A DNA stretch of 64,000 nt, from contig CAIJVU010000036.1 of NCBI GenBank assembly GCA_903824185.1, forward strand, positions 83,714-147,713. Reading direction: 5' to 3'. This document shows, one piece after another, positions 1-11,071 of the stretch; within the stretch, counting starts at the first letter, position 1; every line of letters starts with the position of its first letter. The position numbers and the translations under genes were made by a program. A model generated the notes under the pieces. It saw nothing but the letters and a program-made list of their open reading frames with translations. It searched no databases and was not told where the DNA came from. The stretch is from an uncultured Hyphomicrobiales bacterium (GTDB taxonomy: Bacteria; Pseudomonadota; Alphaproteobacteria; Rhizobiales; Beijerinckiaceae).

Positions 1-31
1 CACCGCGGCGTTTGAATACGACACTCAAAGA

Positions 32-68
32 TGGATTGCCACGCGGCTTTCAGCCGCTCGCAATGACG
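32..68. repeat. Intergenic palindromic repeat
   Basis: Read on the reverse strand, this stretch begins CGTCATTGCGAGCGGC and ends GGCAATCCA, with an internal GCGGCT/AGCCGC dyad. That shape (CATTGCGAG ... GCAATCC) is a very common extragenic repeat in many bacterial genomes, especially proteobacteria. It is seen only once in this window, so its repetition here is inferred from known families rather than shown. Confidence 0.45.
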
Positions 69-137
69 CGGTGTGAATATGATTTTTTAAAAAATAAATC
101 GTTTTGGTGCACTTATTAAACAATGCGGGAGCTATAA

Positions 138-165
138 AAAAGGGTGGCGCGGGGCGCTACCCTTT
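138..165. terminator. Hairpin terminator, possibly bidirectional
   Basis: An A-run, then GGGTGGCGC, a short GG loop and GCGCTACCC followed by TTTC. The stem is nine pairs long with one G-T wobble. The gene it would terminate on the + strand lies before the window; on the - strand it lies beyond the Spy-like gene. Confidence 0.5.
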
Positions 166-199
166 CAACAATCACAGCATATAAAAGCGGCACGAAAAA

Positions 200-345
200 T
201 CATCACTCTTCAAAGAGAGAGAGGCAACTTTTCCAAGAAGAAATCATCCCTCTGCAAAGAAATAGCCGCAGCTTCTCCAAGAAGAACTCATCCCTCTTCA
301 AACAAACAGCCGCGGCTTCTCAAAGAAAAATCAACGCTCGTCAAA
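200..345. repeat. Imperfect tandem repeat, about 43-bp unit
   Basis: About three diverged copies of a unit that starts CTTCTCCAAGAAGAACTCAT and continues CCCTCTTCAAACAAACAGCCGCGG. Copies begin near 228, 272 and 314, with a partial one near 200. The last copy runs into the 3' end of the reverse-strand Spy-like gene. No credible coding frame explains the array. Confidence 0.6.
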
Positions 346-870
346 CAGGTGATGAACGCCTTCGCGCATCCGGTTGACCCAACCTTCGGGATGGCCAGTG
401 TGTTGTGCCCAACGCACGCGGTCGCGTTGTTTGTCATCAAGCTTGGCATAAAGCGCGTCAAAAGGCGGGCGCACCAGCTTCATGGCATCAACGGTGGCCT
501 GTGCGGTTTTCTCGATCCGCGCCAAACGACCGACAGGGGTTTGATCAGCCCGCTCGGCCTCAGACGGACAGGCTGCTTTAAACACCTGATCTGCTTTGGT
601 GACGGCTGCTTTCAAAGCGTCGAAATCGGCTTTTTGTTCCGGTTTGGGTTGTACGGTATTTTCAAAATGCTTGATGAAGCGCAAGGACATTTCACTGTTT
701 TCAGCACACAGCATCATGCCCATGCCGCGCCCGCGCATGCCCTCATGCGGCTTGGGACCGCCTTCGGCTTGCGGGGGTTGTTGGGCCATGGCCAAGCCTG
801 CCGTGCCCGCAAAACACAGAGCGAGGAAGGCCTGACGGAACATACGGGGTGAACGAGTTGAAGATTGCAT
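331..870 (-). CDS. Spy/CpxP (LTXXQ)-like periplasmic protein
   Basis: A 179-aa exported protein. The start at 870 is preceded by AGGAG at a good distance; longer upstream frames lack that signal. Residues 1 to about 30 form a Sec signal peptide ending AMA-QQ. The mature part is helical, charged and Met/Gly-rich near the start, then follows the alphaproteobacterial Spy/CpxP-like layout: a conserved CP, a TPVGRL segment, a VRP segment and a final LDDKQRDR helix. Proteins of this family are periplasmic chaperone-like or metal/envelope-stress proteins. The LTXXQ motif is only loosely kept (LDDKQ), so the family call is moderate. The gene is monocistronic and its 3' end overlaps a tandem repeat. 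Confidence 0.65.
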   Translation of the reverse strand: MQSSTRSPRMFRQAFLALCFAGTAGLAMAQQPPQAEGGPKPHEGMRGRGMGMMLCAENSEMSLRFIKHFENTVQPKPEQKADFDALKAAVTKADQVFKAACPSEAERADQTPVGRLARIEKTAQATVDAMKLVRPPFDALYAKLDDKQRDRVRWAQHTGHPEGWVNRMREGVHHLFDER

Positions 871-994
871 GGAGGTCTCCTGACATACGGTTTTCGCCGT
901 CCTCAAGCGGACGGGGATTGCAAATCCGTTCCCCCAATCTTGCAAGCCAATATGGCCCGATTGAGGCAGAGCGTTGAATTTTAAATTTGGCTGA

Positions 995-2215
<1,221 letters not shown>

Positions 2216-2324
2216 TCAGGCCTGATTGGTAAAGGAAGCCCTAAAAATCAGCTCTTGCGCGGGCATTGGGGGCAAGGCTTCGCGGACATGGTAAAGGATG
2301 GGTTAACAAAAGGGCTCAAAGTCC

Positions 2325-2939
2325 TTATGGGGTCTTTTGTTTCAAGGGGGCAAAAGACAGCCGGTGATGCTTTGTGGGGCCTTGCTGTGACAAAGCTTGC
2401 AGATGTTTTGCGGTGCCATAGCCCGCATGGGCTGCAAAGCCATAGGCGGGATAATGCCGATCAAGGCGTGCCATCATGCGGTCGCGGGTGACTTTGGCAA
2501 TGATCGAGGCTGCGGCAATGGACAGTACTTTGCCATCCCCGCCAATCACCGCCTCGCCTTTTGCGGCAAAGGGGGGAAGATCGCGCCCATCCACCAACAT
2601 GACATCGGGTTTGACCGACAGGCCCGACAAAGCCAAAGCCATGGCCCGCAAGGTCGCTTGCCTGATATTGATGACATCAATCACGCTGGCCGGGAGGGAG
2701 GCAACAGACACCGCGCGGGCCTGTGCCATGATCAAGGGATAAAGCGCCGCGCGCTTTTTGGCATTCAACGCTTTGGAATCATCAAGCCCTGCAGGCACCT
2801 GCGCGAGATCGAGAATGACGGCCGCTGCCACCACGGGCCCCGCCAAAGGGCCACGCCCGACTTCATCGACACCGGCAATCGCTGAAAAGCCTTGCGACAG
2901 CCAAGCCTGTTCATAGTGATCATGAGGTCCGTTGGTCAT
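2325..2939 (-). CDS. rnhB: Ribonuclease HII
   Basis: Cleaves the RNA strand of RNA-DNA hybrids and single ribonucleotides in DNA. The 204-aa protein has the RNase HII signature IAGVDEVGRGPLAGPV with catalytic Asp25 and Glu26, the later VDGRD Asp, and the ASIIAKVTRDRMM segment carrying the fourth acidic site region. Length is typical. It sits between the radical SAM gene upstream and ccrM downstream on the reverse strand, an arrangement common in Alphaproteobacteria; about 140 bp separates it from ccrM, so the two may be cotranscribed. Confidence 0.95.
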   Translation of the reverse strand: MTNGPHDHYEQAWLSQGFSAIAGVDEVGRGPLAGPVVAAAVILDLAQVPAGLDDSKALNAKKRAALYPLIMAQARAVSVASLPASVIDVINIRQATLRAMALALSGLSVKPDVMLVDGRDLPPFAAKGEAVIGGDGKVLSIAAASIIAKVTRDRMMARLDRHYPAYGFAAHAGYGTAKHLQALSQQGPTKHHRLSFAPLKQKTP

Positions 2940-3034
2940 GGGGTCCGTTGGTTATGCGCTTGTCTGTCTTCCCTAGCCCGCGCGCTCATCCCTCATCACG
3001 CGGGCGGGTGATCAGAGGTAAAGGCAGAAGATAC

Positions 3035-4141
3035 TTAAAACAAGGACATTTGCGCACCCTCGCGGATCGGCGCCTTGAACAAATCCACCCGCAAAGAGCG
3101 CCGCTTGCGATTGAGCCCCAAGCGCTGGCAGGCGACATGAAAGCGCTTGGCCATTAGTTCCGCATAAGCGCCCTCGCCGGTGTGCCGGATGCCAAAGCGC
3201 GCATCATAATCCTTGCCGTTGCGCGTGGACTGGATGAGCGACAGGATATGACGCAATTTGCCTGGATAATGTTCCAACAGCCATTCGCGAAACAGATCCC
3301 GCAATTCGAGCGGCAGACGCAACAAAATATAGCCCGCTTCGGTTGCACCCGCCTCTGCGGCCTGTTCGAGAATCTGTTCCATTTCATGATCGTTCAAAGC
3401 AGGGATCATCGGGGCTGTCATGACCATGGCAGGCACGCCCGCTTGCACCAAAGTGCGCAGAGCATCAAGACGCTTGGCGGGCGTGCTGGCGCGCGGCTCC
3501 ATCTGACGGGCCAGCTTGGGATCAAGCGTTGTGATCGACAAAGCCACTTTAGCCAGCCCCTGCGCGGCCATGGGCGCCAAAAGATCGAGATCGCGCAAGA
3601 CCAAAGCCGATTTGGTGACGATGCCGACGGGATGGCGCGCCTCGGCCAAGACATGCAACAAACGCCGCATGATTTTACGCTCGCGCTCAATCGGCTGATA
3701 GGGATCGGTATTGGTGCCGATGGCGATCATGCGCGGCTGGTAATTGGGCGCGGATAATTCCCGCTCCAGCAATGTCTCAGCGCCCTCTTTGACGAACAAG
3801 CGCGTTTCGAAATCAAGTCCCGGAGACAGGCCCATATAGGCATGGGTCGGGCGGGCAAAACAATAAATGCAGCCATGCTCGCAGCCCCGATAGGGGTTGA
3901 TGGAGCGGTCAAATTCGAGATCGGGGGAACTGTTGCGCGAAATGATGCTTTTGGGTTTTTCCACAACCACATCGGTTTTAAAGGGGGGCAAATCCGCCAC
4001 ACTCTCCCAGCCGTCATCCATCAGGCTGCGCGCCAAAGGCTCGAACCGCCCCGTGGGATTGGAGACAGAGCCGCGCCCGCGCCGTCTGGCACCATCGACC
4101 GCGCTGAGAGCCCCCTCTGCCGCTTGGACCTGACTTTTCAT
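3035..4141 (-). CDS. PA0069-family radical SAM protein
   Basis: A 368-aa radical SAM enzyme. The CEHGCIYC segment near residue 90 gives the CxxxCxxC set that holds the 4Fe-4S cluster, within the family context SINPYRGCEHGCIYCFARPTH (shown here only in part as the key motif). Downstream GTNTDPYQP and VTKSALVLRDLDLL match the PA0069/SplB-like family. The exact reaction is not established for this family, and the protein is not spore photolyase despite distant likeness. Its ATG at 4141 starts a reverse-strand run with rnhB and ccrM; the gap to rnhB is about 95 bp. Confidence 0.88.
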   Translation of the reverse strand: MKSQVQAAEGALSAVDGARRRGRGSVSNPTGRFEPLARSLMDDGWESVADLPPFKTDVVVEKPKSIISRNSSPDLEFDRSINPYRGCEHGCIYCFARPTHAYMGLSPGLDFETRLFVKEGAETLLERELSAPNYQPRMIAIGTNTDPYQPIERERKIMRRLLHVLAEARHPVGIVTKSALVLRDLDLLAPMAAQGLAKVALSITTLDPKLARQMEPRASTPAKRLDALRTLVQAGVPAMVMTAPMIPALNDHEMEQILEQAAEAGATEAGYILLRLPLELRDLFREWLLEHYPGKLRHILSLIQSTRNGKDYDARFGIRHTGEGAYAELMAKRFHVACQRLGLNRKRRSLRVDLFKAPIREGAQMSLF

Positions 4142-4283
4142 CGCTTATCCTTTTCTCAAAACGAGAACATTTGCAGAACATCGCCTGAGTCGAACCGCGA
4201 AAGCAAGCCAAAAAGCCCGCACCCTGCCCAAACGGTGAGAATTTGGGCAGGCATAACCCGAAAAAAGAGGCTAGAGACTTTTT

Positions 4284-4799
4284 ATGTCGAGCCTGATTCT
4301 GCCTTTGACCGGCCCTGAACCTGCATTGCTGGAAACGCTGGCGGCCTGTGTGCCCGCCGTGGCGGAAGGCTTTGTGCGCGAGGCCATTGTGGTGACGCGC
4401 GAACGTTCTTCAGATCTCGATGGGGTGATTGATGCGGCGGGCTGCCAGCTGGTGGAGGCCCAAGGCGATGCCTGGTCTTTGCTGCGCGCCGGTGCCCAAA
4501 ACGCCCGCAGCCACTGGCTTTTGGTGCTGACGCCGGGCTTGGTGCCGCTGAGCGGCTGGATGCCGCAAATCGGGGATTTTCTGATGGAAAATGATCCGGC
4601 GCTGATCGGTCTCGCGCAGCTCAACCACAAAGGCCCATGGATCGAGCGCCTGTTGGCGCAAGGGCGTGACAGGCTCAGGGGCGTCAGCCAAAGCCGCCTG
4701 CCCTATGGCTGCCTCATCCACAAATCAGGGTTAGACGCCCCCGAACGGCTTTTTCGCCGCACACTTGACTGGCGGCTGGCCGACCGGCGGTCGCGCTAG
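4284..4799 (+). CDS. Small glycosyltransferase-like protein
   Basis: A 171-aa protein with an N-terminal Rossmann-like pattern: a hydrophobic SLILPLTGPE start, EAIVVTRE, GCQLVEAQG, then WLLVLTPGLVPLSGWM. This resembles the first half of a GT-A family 2 glycosyltransferase, in which the LTPGL segment would replace the usual DxD region, but no DxD motif is visible. Rhizobial genomes carry similar short proteins annotated as glycosyl transferases. It ends five bases before the converging lipoprotein gene. Whether it is enzymatically active is doubtful. Confidence 0.55.
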   Translation: MSSLILPLTGPEPALLETLAACVPAVAEGFVREAIVVTRERSSDLDGVIDAAGCQLVEAQGDAWSLLRAGAQNARSHWLLVLTPGLVPLSGWMPQIGDFLMENDPALIGLAQLNHKGPWIERLLAQGRDRLRGVSQSRLPYGCLIHKSGLDAPERLFRRTLDWRLADRRSR

Positions 4800-4804
4800 G
4801 ACGC

Positions 4805-5455
4805 TCAGCGCTTCTTTTTGGCCGATGATGCGGAGGCTTCGCCGCCGCCACTGCCTTTGAGGCTGAGCTGGATCACCAGTTCTTCCGCCCCTTGCGGCAC
4901 GATGATGTCGCGCTCGACCATGACAATACTGCCCTGCGCCTGACCATTGGCCAAAGTCACCGATCCACGCGTCACGCGGGAGGCGACCACCTTGGTGCCG
5001 CGCAGCATGGTGATGGACACGGGCGCAGTATAAGTGCCCGATGTTCCCGCCGGTCCCAACAGAACCCGCGCCTCGACGCCCACATGAATGCGGATGTTTT
5101 TGCCATCCTTGGCGCATTCGCGCGCGGTATTGATGATGCTGATCTGGCTTTTGACGACATCGCCGCCCTGCCGAATCACGCTGTCCTCGGCGGTGAAGGT
5201 CGGGGACGGGCATTCCGGCGGATCCTCGTCATCGGTGATCACGCGGGAAGGCGGCTTGGCGCCCCCATAGAGAATATCTTTGAAGGAGAACCCCGAACTG
5301 TCCTCGCCGCTAGGGCTGGCCGTGGCCGGTTTGGCGGGCGCCGGATCGGATTTCGGGATCAGATTACTCAAACTGACGCTGTTGCAGCCCGAAAGACCAA
5401 GCGCAACGGCCAGAATCAGCCCTTTTCGCATCCCATTTATCGTGAGCTGTGCCAT
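4805..5455 (-). CDS. Exported lipoprotein of unknown function
   Basis: A 216-aa protein from ATG 5455; an ATG at 5431 is also possible. The N-terminus has a hydrophobic stretch ending LGLSGC, a clear lipobox with the lipidated Cys. After it come an Ala/Pro/Ser-rich linker, a pair of cysteines (PPECPSP and TARECAKDG) that could form a disulfide, and a beta-rich C-terminal domain of alternating hydrophobic residues with a basic KKKR end. No enzyme motif is seen. The likely location is the periplasmic face of a membrane. It is followed downstream by the converging 4284-4799 gene. Confidence 0.7.
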   Translation of the reverse strand: MAQLTINGMRKGLILAVALGLSGCNSVSLSNLIPKSDPAPAKPATASPSGEDSSGFSFKDILYGGAKPPSRVITDDEDPPECPSPTFTAEDSVIRQGGDVVKSQISIINTARECAKDGKNIRIHVGVEARVLLGPAGTSGTYTAPVSITMLRGTKVVASRVTRGSVTLANGQAQGSIVMVERDIIVPQGAEELVIQLSLKGSGGGEASASSAKKKR

Positions 5456-5543
5456 CTGATCTTCTATCCTCACCCCACCGCCCTGTGTGTGACAGGCGCG
5501 TCAAATTCCGCATACCGCCCAAGATAGTAACGCATCTTGGGCT

Positions 5544-6113
5544 TTATTGCATCAAAGCCTGCATGCCCTCGTCAAATCCCGCCAGCGAGAGCGGGAAGCC
5601 TAGACCGTCTTTGACCGGCAGACCATCCTTGCCAGCGACAAAATAGCTGAAAACGGCGGTTTTTCCGGATTTGAACTGATTATACAAGACATCATCAAAG
5701 GGCACCTCCGCCAGACAGCCAAAGCGGTCACAGCGTGAAAACGCCGCCCGTCCGACATCCAAAGCGTCGATTTTCAATCCCAAACGTCCCACCAGATTGA
5801 CATTGAGCGGGGTAATCACCCGCAAAAGCAGCGCTTTAGGAACTTCCGAGGTGCGGATCACCAGCACGGACAAGACCATGTCCGGCCGCTTTTCATCCAC
5901 AAGGGTCTGCACCAGCGCACAGCTTTCTTTGCCGCCCGCAGCCCCCGCCTCGCAGCGCAAAGACCAATCGGCAAAATTGGCTTTGACCGAAACAGCGCCC
6001 GCCACCGGCGCTGGCGCCTGCGCGAAACCGGACAGGCTTAGACCAAAAAAAGCCAATAAAAACAATGCAATCATGGAAAAAGGCCGGAAATCCGAGGGTT
6101 TTAAAATCGGCAT
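5544..6113 (-). CDS. Invasion-associated locus B (IalB) family protein
   Basis: A 189-aa secreted protein. A signal peptide covers about residues 1-31 and ends GFAQA. The mature domain has the IalB pattern: FADWSLRCE, a CALVQ segment, LLRVITPLNVNL, GLKIDA, and the paired cysteines of SRCDRFGCLAEV. The family is named from Bartonella invasion locus B but is widespread in free-living Alphaproteobacteria, so the name does not imply virulence. It is transcribed divergently from the cytochrome oxidase locus, from which it is separated by about 320 bp. Confidence 0.85.
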   Translation of the reverse strand: MPILKPSDFRPFSMIALFLLAFFGLSLSGFAQAPAPVAGAVSVKANFADWSLRCEAGAAGGKESCALVQTLVDEKRPDMVLSVLVIRTSEVPKALLLRVITPLNVNLVGRLGLKIDALDVGRAAFSRCDRFGCLAEVPFDDVLYNQFKSGKTAVFSYFVAGKDGLPVKDGLGFPLSLAGFDEGMQALMQ

Positions 6114-6210
6114 GAATCAAACCATCATTCTCTGGGGCCAGCCTTTTTGGACCGTAAACAAGAGCTAGGCAGTGCCATTTTCCGACAATGAGGGCAAGGG
6201 GTCTTGGCCA

Positions 6211-6241
6211 ATTTGTCACAAGTGTCATGAAAATTTGTCAC
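6211..6241. promoter_or_regulatory. Paired 9-bp direct repeat upstream of coxB
   Basis: ATTTGTCAC occurs at 6211-6219 and again at 6233-6241. The starts are 22 bp apart, close to two helical turns, so a dimeric activator could bind both on one face. The pair sits in the divergent control region (6114-6434) between the IalB-family gene and coxB. No clear -10/-35 pair was assigned. Confidence 0.4.
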
Positions 6242-6434
6242 TAATCAGCATGTTTTTCCCTCATTCGCGTTGCCATCCAGCGGCGTTTGTGGTTTTGACA
6301 TGGGGAAACAGTCTGTGTGCGGGTCTTGTGGCCGGCAGGCGCAGGCCGTAGGAATTGAGCTCGAGTGGATTTTAACGTCGTTCGCATTGAAACACGGCTG
6401 CCCACTCCGGGCATTCGTGGAAGGAAGGAAAATC

Positions 6435-7274
6435 ATGATCCGTCTGTGGAAACCAGTGGTTCTGCTGTTATTGACGATGGCAATGCCTGCTCTGGCTGGA
6501 AATGGCCAGCCCAGCATGTGGGAAATGAATATGCAGCCGCCTGTCACCGAAGTGGCAGAAGACATCAACAGCCTGCATAATATCCTTTTGTGGATCATCA
6601 CTGCCATTTCACTGTTTGTGTTGGGCCTGCTGGTTTACGTGATGGTGCGTTTCAACGAGAAGGCGCATCCCGTCCCCTCCAAGCTCACCCATCACACAGG
6701 CCTCGAAATCGCCTGGACCCTGATCCCCGCTTTGATCTTGGTGTTTGTGGCCATTCCCTCCTTCCGCCTGCTGCGGTTTGAAGTGGAACTGCCCAAGCCC
6801 GACATCACCGTGAAGGCCATCGGCCATCAATGGTATTGGTCCTATGAATATGCGGCTGACCAGAATGGCGGCTTTGCTTTCGACAGCTACATGTTGTCGC
6901 GCGAAGAGGCCGTGAAAGCCAACCAGCCTGCTTTGCTGGCCGTTGACAATGAACTGGTCCTGCCTGCTGGCAAAAACATCCTGGTGCAGGTTCTGGGCGC
7001 GGACGTGATCCACAATTTTGCGGTCTCCTCCTTCGGCGTGCGTATGGATGCGGTGCCGGGCCGTTTGAACCAGACCTGGTTCAAGACCGACAAAGAAGGC
7101 GTCTATTACGGCCAGTGCTCACGTCTGTGCGGCACCAACCATGCCTTCATGCCGATTGCGATCCGGATTGTCTCGCCTGAGAAATATGCCGCATGGCTTG
7201 TTGAAGCGAAGAAGAAATTCGCATCAGCAGACAGTGCAACGCAGGTTGCGGCCCTGCCTGTGGCGGCGCAGTAA
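6435..7274 (+). CDS. ctaC: Cytochrome c oxidase subunit II
   Basis: Accepts electrons from cytochrome c through the binuclear CuA site and passes them to subunit I. The 279-aa protein starts at ATG 6435, right after GGAAGGAAAATC; longer frames upstream have no such signal. It has a signal peptide ending MPALAG, two membrane helices (about residues 50-70 and 90-110), the aromatic electron-entry motif GHQWYWSYEY, and the CuA ligand segment GQCSRLCGTNHAFMP with both Cys, the His and the Met. First gene of the oxidase locus. Confidence 0.97.
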   Translation: MIRLWKPVVLLLLTMAMPALAGNGQPSMWEMNMQPPVTEVAEDINSLHNILLWIITAISLFVLGLLVYVMVRFNEKAHPVPSKLTHHTGLEIAWTLIPALILVFVAIPSFRLLRFEVELPKPDITVKAIGHQWYWSYEYAADQNGGFAFDSYMLSREEAVKANQPALLAVDNELVLPAGKNILVQVLGADVIHNFAVSSFGVRMDAVPGRLNQTWFKTDKEGVYYGQCSRLCGTNHAFMPIAIRIVSPEKYAAWLVEAKKKFASADSATQVAALPVAAQ

Positions 7275-7296
7275 CGCCCGCATCGATCCTGTGCGT

Positions 7297-7340
7297 GGCC
7301 GGAACCCGTGTCCGGCCCTGCCGCCTCGCCAAAAAGGCGG
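7297..7340. terminator. Two adjacent hairpins between ctaC and ctaD
   Basis: GGCCGG/CCGGCC (7297-7317) is followed directly by CCGCCT/AGGCGG (7321-7340) and then TGTCTTAAGTTT. The T-run is weak, so these may be a leaky terminator or an RNA-stabilising structure that sets the ratio of subunits II and I. Confidence 0.4.
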
Positions 7341-7398
7341 TGTCTTAAGTTTAAACGTGACTCGATAGAATTCAGACTTCAAACATCTTGGGATTTAA

Positions 7399-9018
<1,620 letters not shown>

Positions 9019-9066
9019 AAAGTGGCCGGACGGGTGAGACCTCACCCGTTTGACTGTGAGAGTTTC

Positions 9067-9158
9067 AAGCGCCGCGGGCCCAAACCTGCGGCGCTTCTCC
9101 CGAAAGACCCTCTCAAAAAGACCGCAAGACACAGTGTCTGATGCCAAACGGTCTTTTT
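9067..9158 (+). terminator. Tandem hairpins after ctaD
   Basis: The first hairpin pairs AAGCGCCGC (9067-9075) with GCGGCGCTT (9088-9096). The second pairs AAAAAGACCG (9115-9124) with CGGTCTTTTT (9149-9158), has an inner GACAC/GTGTC dyad, and ends in a T-run that fits an intrinsic terminator. Placed within the oxidase locus, they would lower transcription of ctaB relative to ctaD. Confidence 0.6.
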
Positions 9159-9233
9159 AAGATGGCCTTCTGAGTTCGGTCCGTCTGAATTCGTCCCTGT
9201 TTTCTCCAGTGTCGGTAACAATACGCCCTCCCC

Positions 9234-10214
9234 ATGATGAATGATCAGGCACAGACTTCGACACCTCTGCAACAGGCTGTGATCAGCCCCGGCACGGCAC
9301 GCGACTTTTTTGCGTTGCTGAAGCCGCGCGTGATGTCGCTTGTGATCTTCACAGCGCTGGTCGGCATGTTGCTGGCCCCTGTTCCCGTTCATCCCGTGAT
9401 CGGATTTGCCGCCCTTCTGGCCATTGCGGTGGGGGCCGGTGCTTCGGGCTGCCTGAATATGTGGTGGGATTCCGATATTGATCAAATCATGACACGCACC
9501 GCCCGCAGGCCCATCCCTGCCGGTCGGGTGACCCGCGAGGAGGCCCTGTCGTTCGGCATGGTGTTGTCGTTTATTTCGGTCATGGTTTTGGGCGTCTTTA
9601 CCAATTGGTTTGCCGCCGGCTTTCTGGCCTTCACGATCTTTTTCTATGTCGTTGTGTATTCGATGTATCTGAAGCGCTCGACCCCGCAAAATATCGTCAT
9701 CGGCGGGGCGGCGGGTGCCTTTCCGCCGATGATCGGCTATGCCGCCGTCACGGGGGAGCTGAATCTCGATACGTTCATTTTGTTCGGTATCATCTTTTTA
9801 TGGACCCCGCCGCATTTCTGGGCCTTGGCGCTGGTGAAATCAGACGATTATGCCCGCGTGGGTGTGCCGATGCTGCCGGTTGTCGCGGGGCCCGATGCCA
9901 CACGGCTGCAAATCCTGCTCTACACTGTGATTCTTGTTCCCTTTGCCGTGCTGCCGTCTTTGCTCGGCTTCGGCGGCTTGGCCTATGGGCTGACCGCTTT
10001 GATCACCGGCGCTTTGCTTTTGGCCTGTGCGGTGCGGGTTTACAGCATGCGCGAGGGGGCTTTGGCCAATCGTGTGGCGATGCAGATGTTCGGATTTTCG
10101 ATCCTGTATCTGTTCTTGTTGTTTGCCGTGTTGCTGGTGGAACGGTTGATGCAGTTAAACGGCCTGCCTTTTATCGCATGGCCGGATATGCTCAGTCTCA
10201 AAGGGATGCTGTGA
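9234..10214 (+). CDS. ctaB: Protohaem IX farnesyltransferase (haem O synthase)
   Basis: Attaches a farnesyl chain to haem b, giving haem O for oxidase maturation. The 326-aa UbiA-superfamily membrane protein has the first Asp-rich motif in [15 protein letters not shown] and the family segments [29 protein letters not shown] and WTPPHFWAL, with about nine hydrophobic helices. Start is the ATG at 9234, with a second ATG one codon later. It lies 215 bp after ctaD; the next gene starts two bases after its stop. Confidence 0.95.
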   Translation: MMNDQAQTSTPLQQAVISPGTARDFFALLKPRVMSLVIFTALVGMLLAPVPVHPVIGFAALLAIAVGAGASGCLNMWWDSDIDQIMTRTARRPIPAGRVTREEALSFGMVLSFISVMVLGVFTNWFAAGFLAFTIFFYVVVYSMYLKRSTPQNIVIGGAAGAFPPMIGYAAVTGELNLDTFILFGIIFLWTPPHFWALALVKSDDYARVGVPMLPVVAGPDATRLQILLYTVILVPFAVLPSLLGFGGLAYGLTALITGALLLACAVRVYSMREGALANRVAMQMFGFSILYLFLLFAVLLVERLMQLNGLPFIAWPDMLSLKGML

Positions 10215-10215
10215 A

Positions 10216-10383
10216 ATGGATAAGCCCGAGCTGAAACCGGCACCGGTTTTTTCCGAACAAGAGCTGAAAATCCGCCAAAGCCGCGCCACTGCTATGGCAT
10301 GGGTACTGGCCGCGCTGGTTTTGTTGTTTTTCATCGTCACCATCGTCAAACTGGGCCCGAATGTGCTCAACAGGCCTTTGTAA
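10216..10383 (+). CDS. CoxF-like small membrane protein
   Basis: A 55-aa protein, ATG at 10216 and TAA ending 10383, too short for the usual ORF cutoff. It begins MDKPELKPAPVFSEQELK, has a charged KIRQSRATAMAW stretch, then one strong membrane helix (about residues 28-47), and a short tail NVLNRPL. Position and shape match the CoxF small protein found between ctaB and ctaG in rhizobial oxidase clusters. Its TAA shares a base with the ctaG ATG (TAATG), so translation is coupled. The role is unproven; oxidase assembly or stability is the likely one. Confidence 0.8.
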   Translation: MDKPELKPAPVFSEQELKIRQSRATAMAWVLAALVLLFFIVTIVKLGPNVLNRPL

Positions 10384-11009
10384 TGCGTGACCTGCCGCTG
10401 AACCCCACCCCTTCCATGCAAGACGGGCTTGACCGCAAGCTCAAACGGACCTTGTTCGGCTGTATCGGCTTGGTGGCGGTGATGGTTGGCGCAGCCTATG
10501 CCGCCGTGCCGCTTTATTCCCTGTTTTGCAAACTGACCGGCTTTGCCGGAACGCCGCTGATTGCCAGCGAAAACGGCTCAGTGGTCGGCTCAAAACAGTT
10601 TCTGGTGCAATTTGACTCCAATGTGGCCCCGGGCCTTGCATGGCGCTTTGCGCCCGAACAGCCCAAATTGGAGGTGCGGGTCGGTGAAACCATGACGGTT
10701 TTTTTCCGAATCACCAATTTGAGCGACCGTGAAACCACCGGCATGGCCACTTATAACGTGCAGCCGGAGCTGATCGCACCCTATTTCAACAAATTGCAAT
10801 GTTTTTGCTTCAATGAAATGGTGCTGAAACCCCATGAAAGCGTTGACGTGCCAGTTGTTTTTTTCATCGATCCGGAAGCGGCGAAAAACCGCGATCTCGA
10901 TAAAATAGCGGCCATCAGCCTGTCTTATACGTTTTTTGCCTCGAAACGGACTGAAAAACCGTTGGCTGCGGCTAAAGACATAGTGGCGCAACCCGCGCCA
11001 AAACTGTAA
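10383..11009 (+). CDS. ctaG: Cytochrome c oxidase assembly protein CtaG/Cox11
   Basis: Delivers copper to the CuB site of subunit I. The ATG at 10383 overlaps the upstream stop and gives 208 aa. A membrane anchor lies at about residues 20-42, with the periplasmic Cox11 domain after it. The copper-binding CFCF motif is present in NKLQCFCFNEM, along with the AAVPLYSLFCKLTGFAGTP signature after the helix and VFFIDP near the end. Part of the ctaB-coxF-ctaG coupled unit, 62 bp before ctaE. Confidence 0.96.
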   Translation: MRDLPLNPTPSMQDGLDRKLKRTLFGCIGLVAVMVGAAYAAVPLYSLFCKLTGFAGTPLIASENGSVVGSKQFLVQFDSNVAPGLAWRFAPEQPKLEVRVGETMTVFFRITNLSDRETTGMATYNVQPELIAPYFNKLQCFCFNEMVLKPHESVDVPVVFFIDPEAAKNRDLDKIAAISLSYTFFASKRTEKPLAAAKDIVAQPAPKL

Positions 11010-11071
11010 AGAAGAGGATGTGAAGGCGCCCGCAAGGGGGCATTCAGACATATTATGCGGAGAAGGAACCC

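Noticed and set aside
144..377. Forward 77-codon frame in the tandem repeat
   Set aside because: Its composition follows the repeat, there is no ribosome site, and it runs into the Spy-like gene on the other strand.
5544..6113. Virulence factor from the IalB name
   Set aside because: The family is common in non-pathogenic Alphaproteobacteria, and nothing else here suggests a pathogen.
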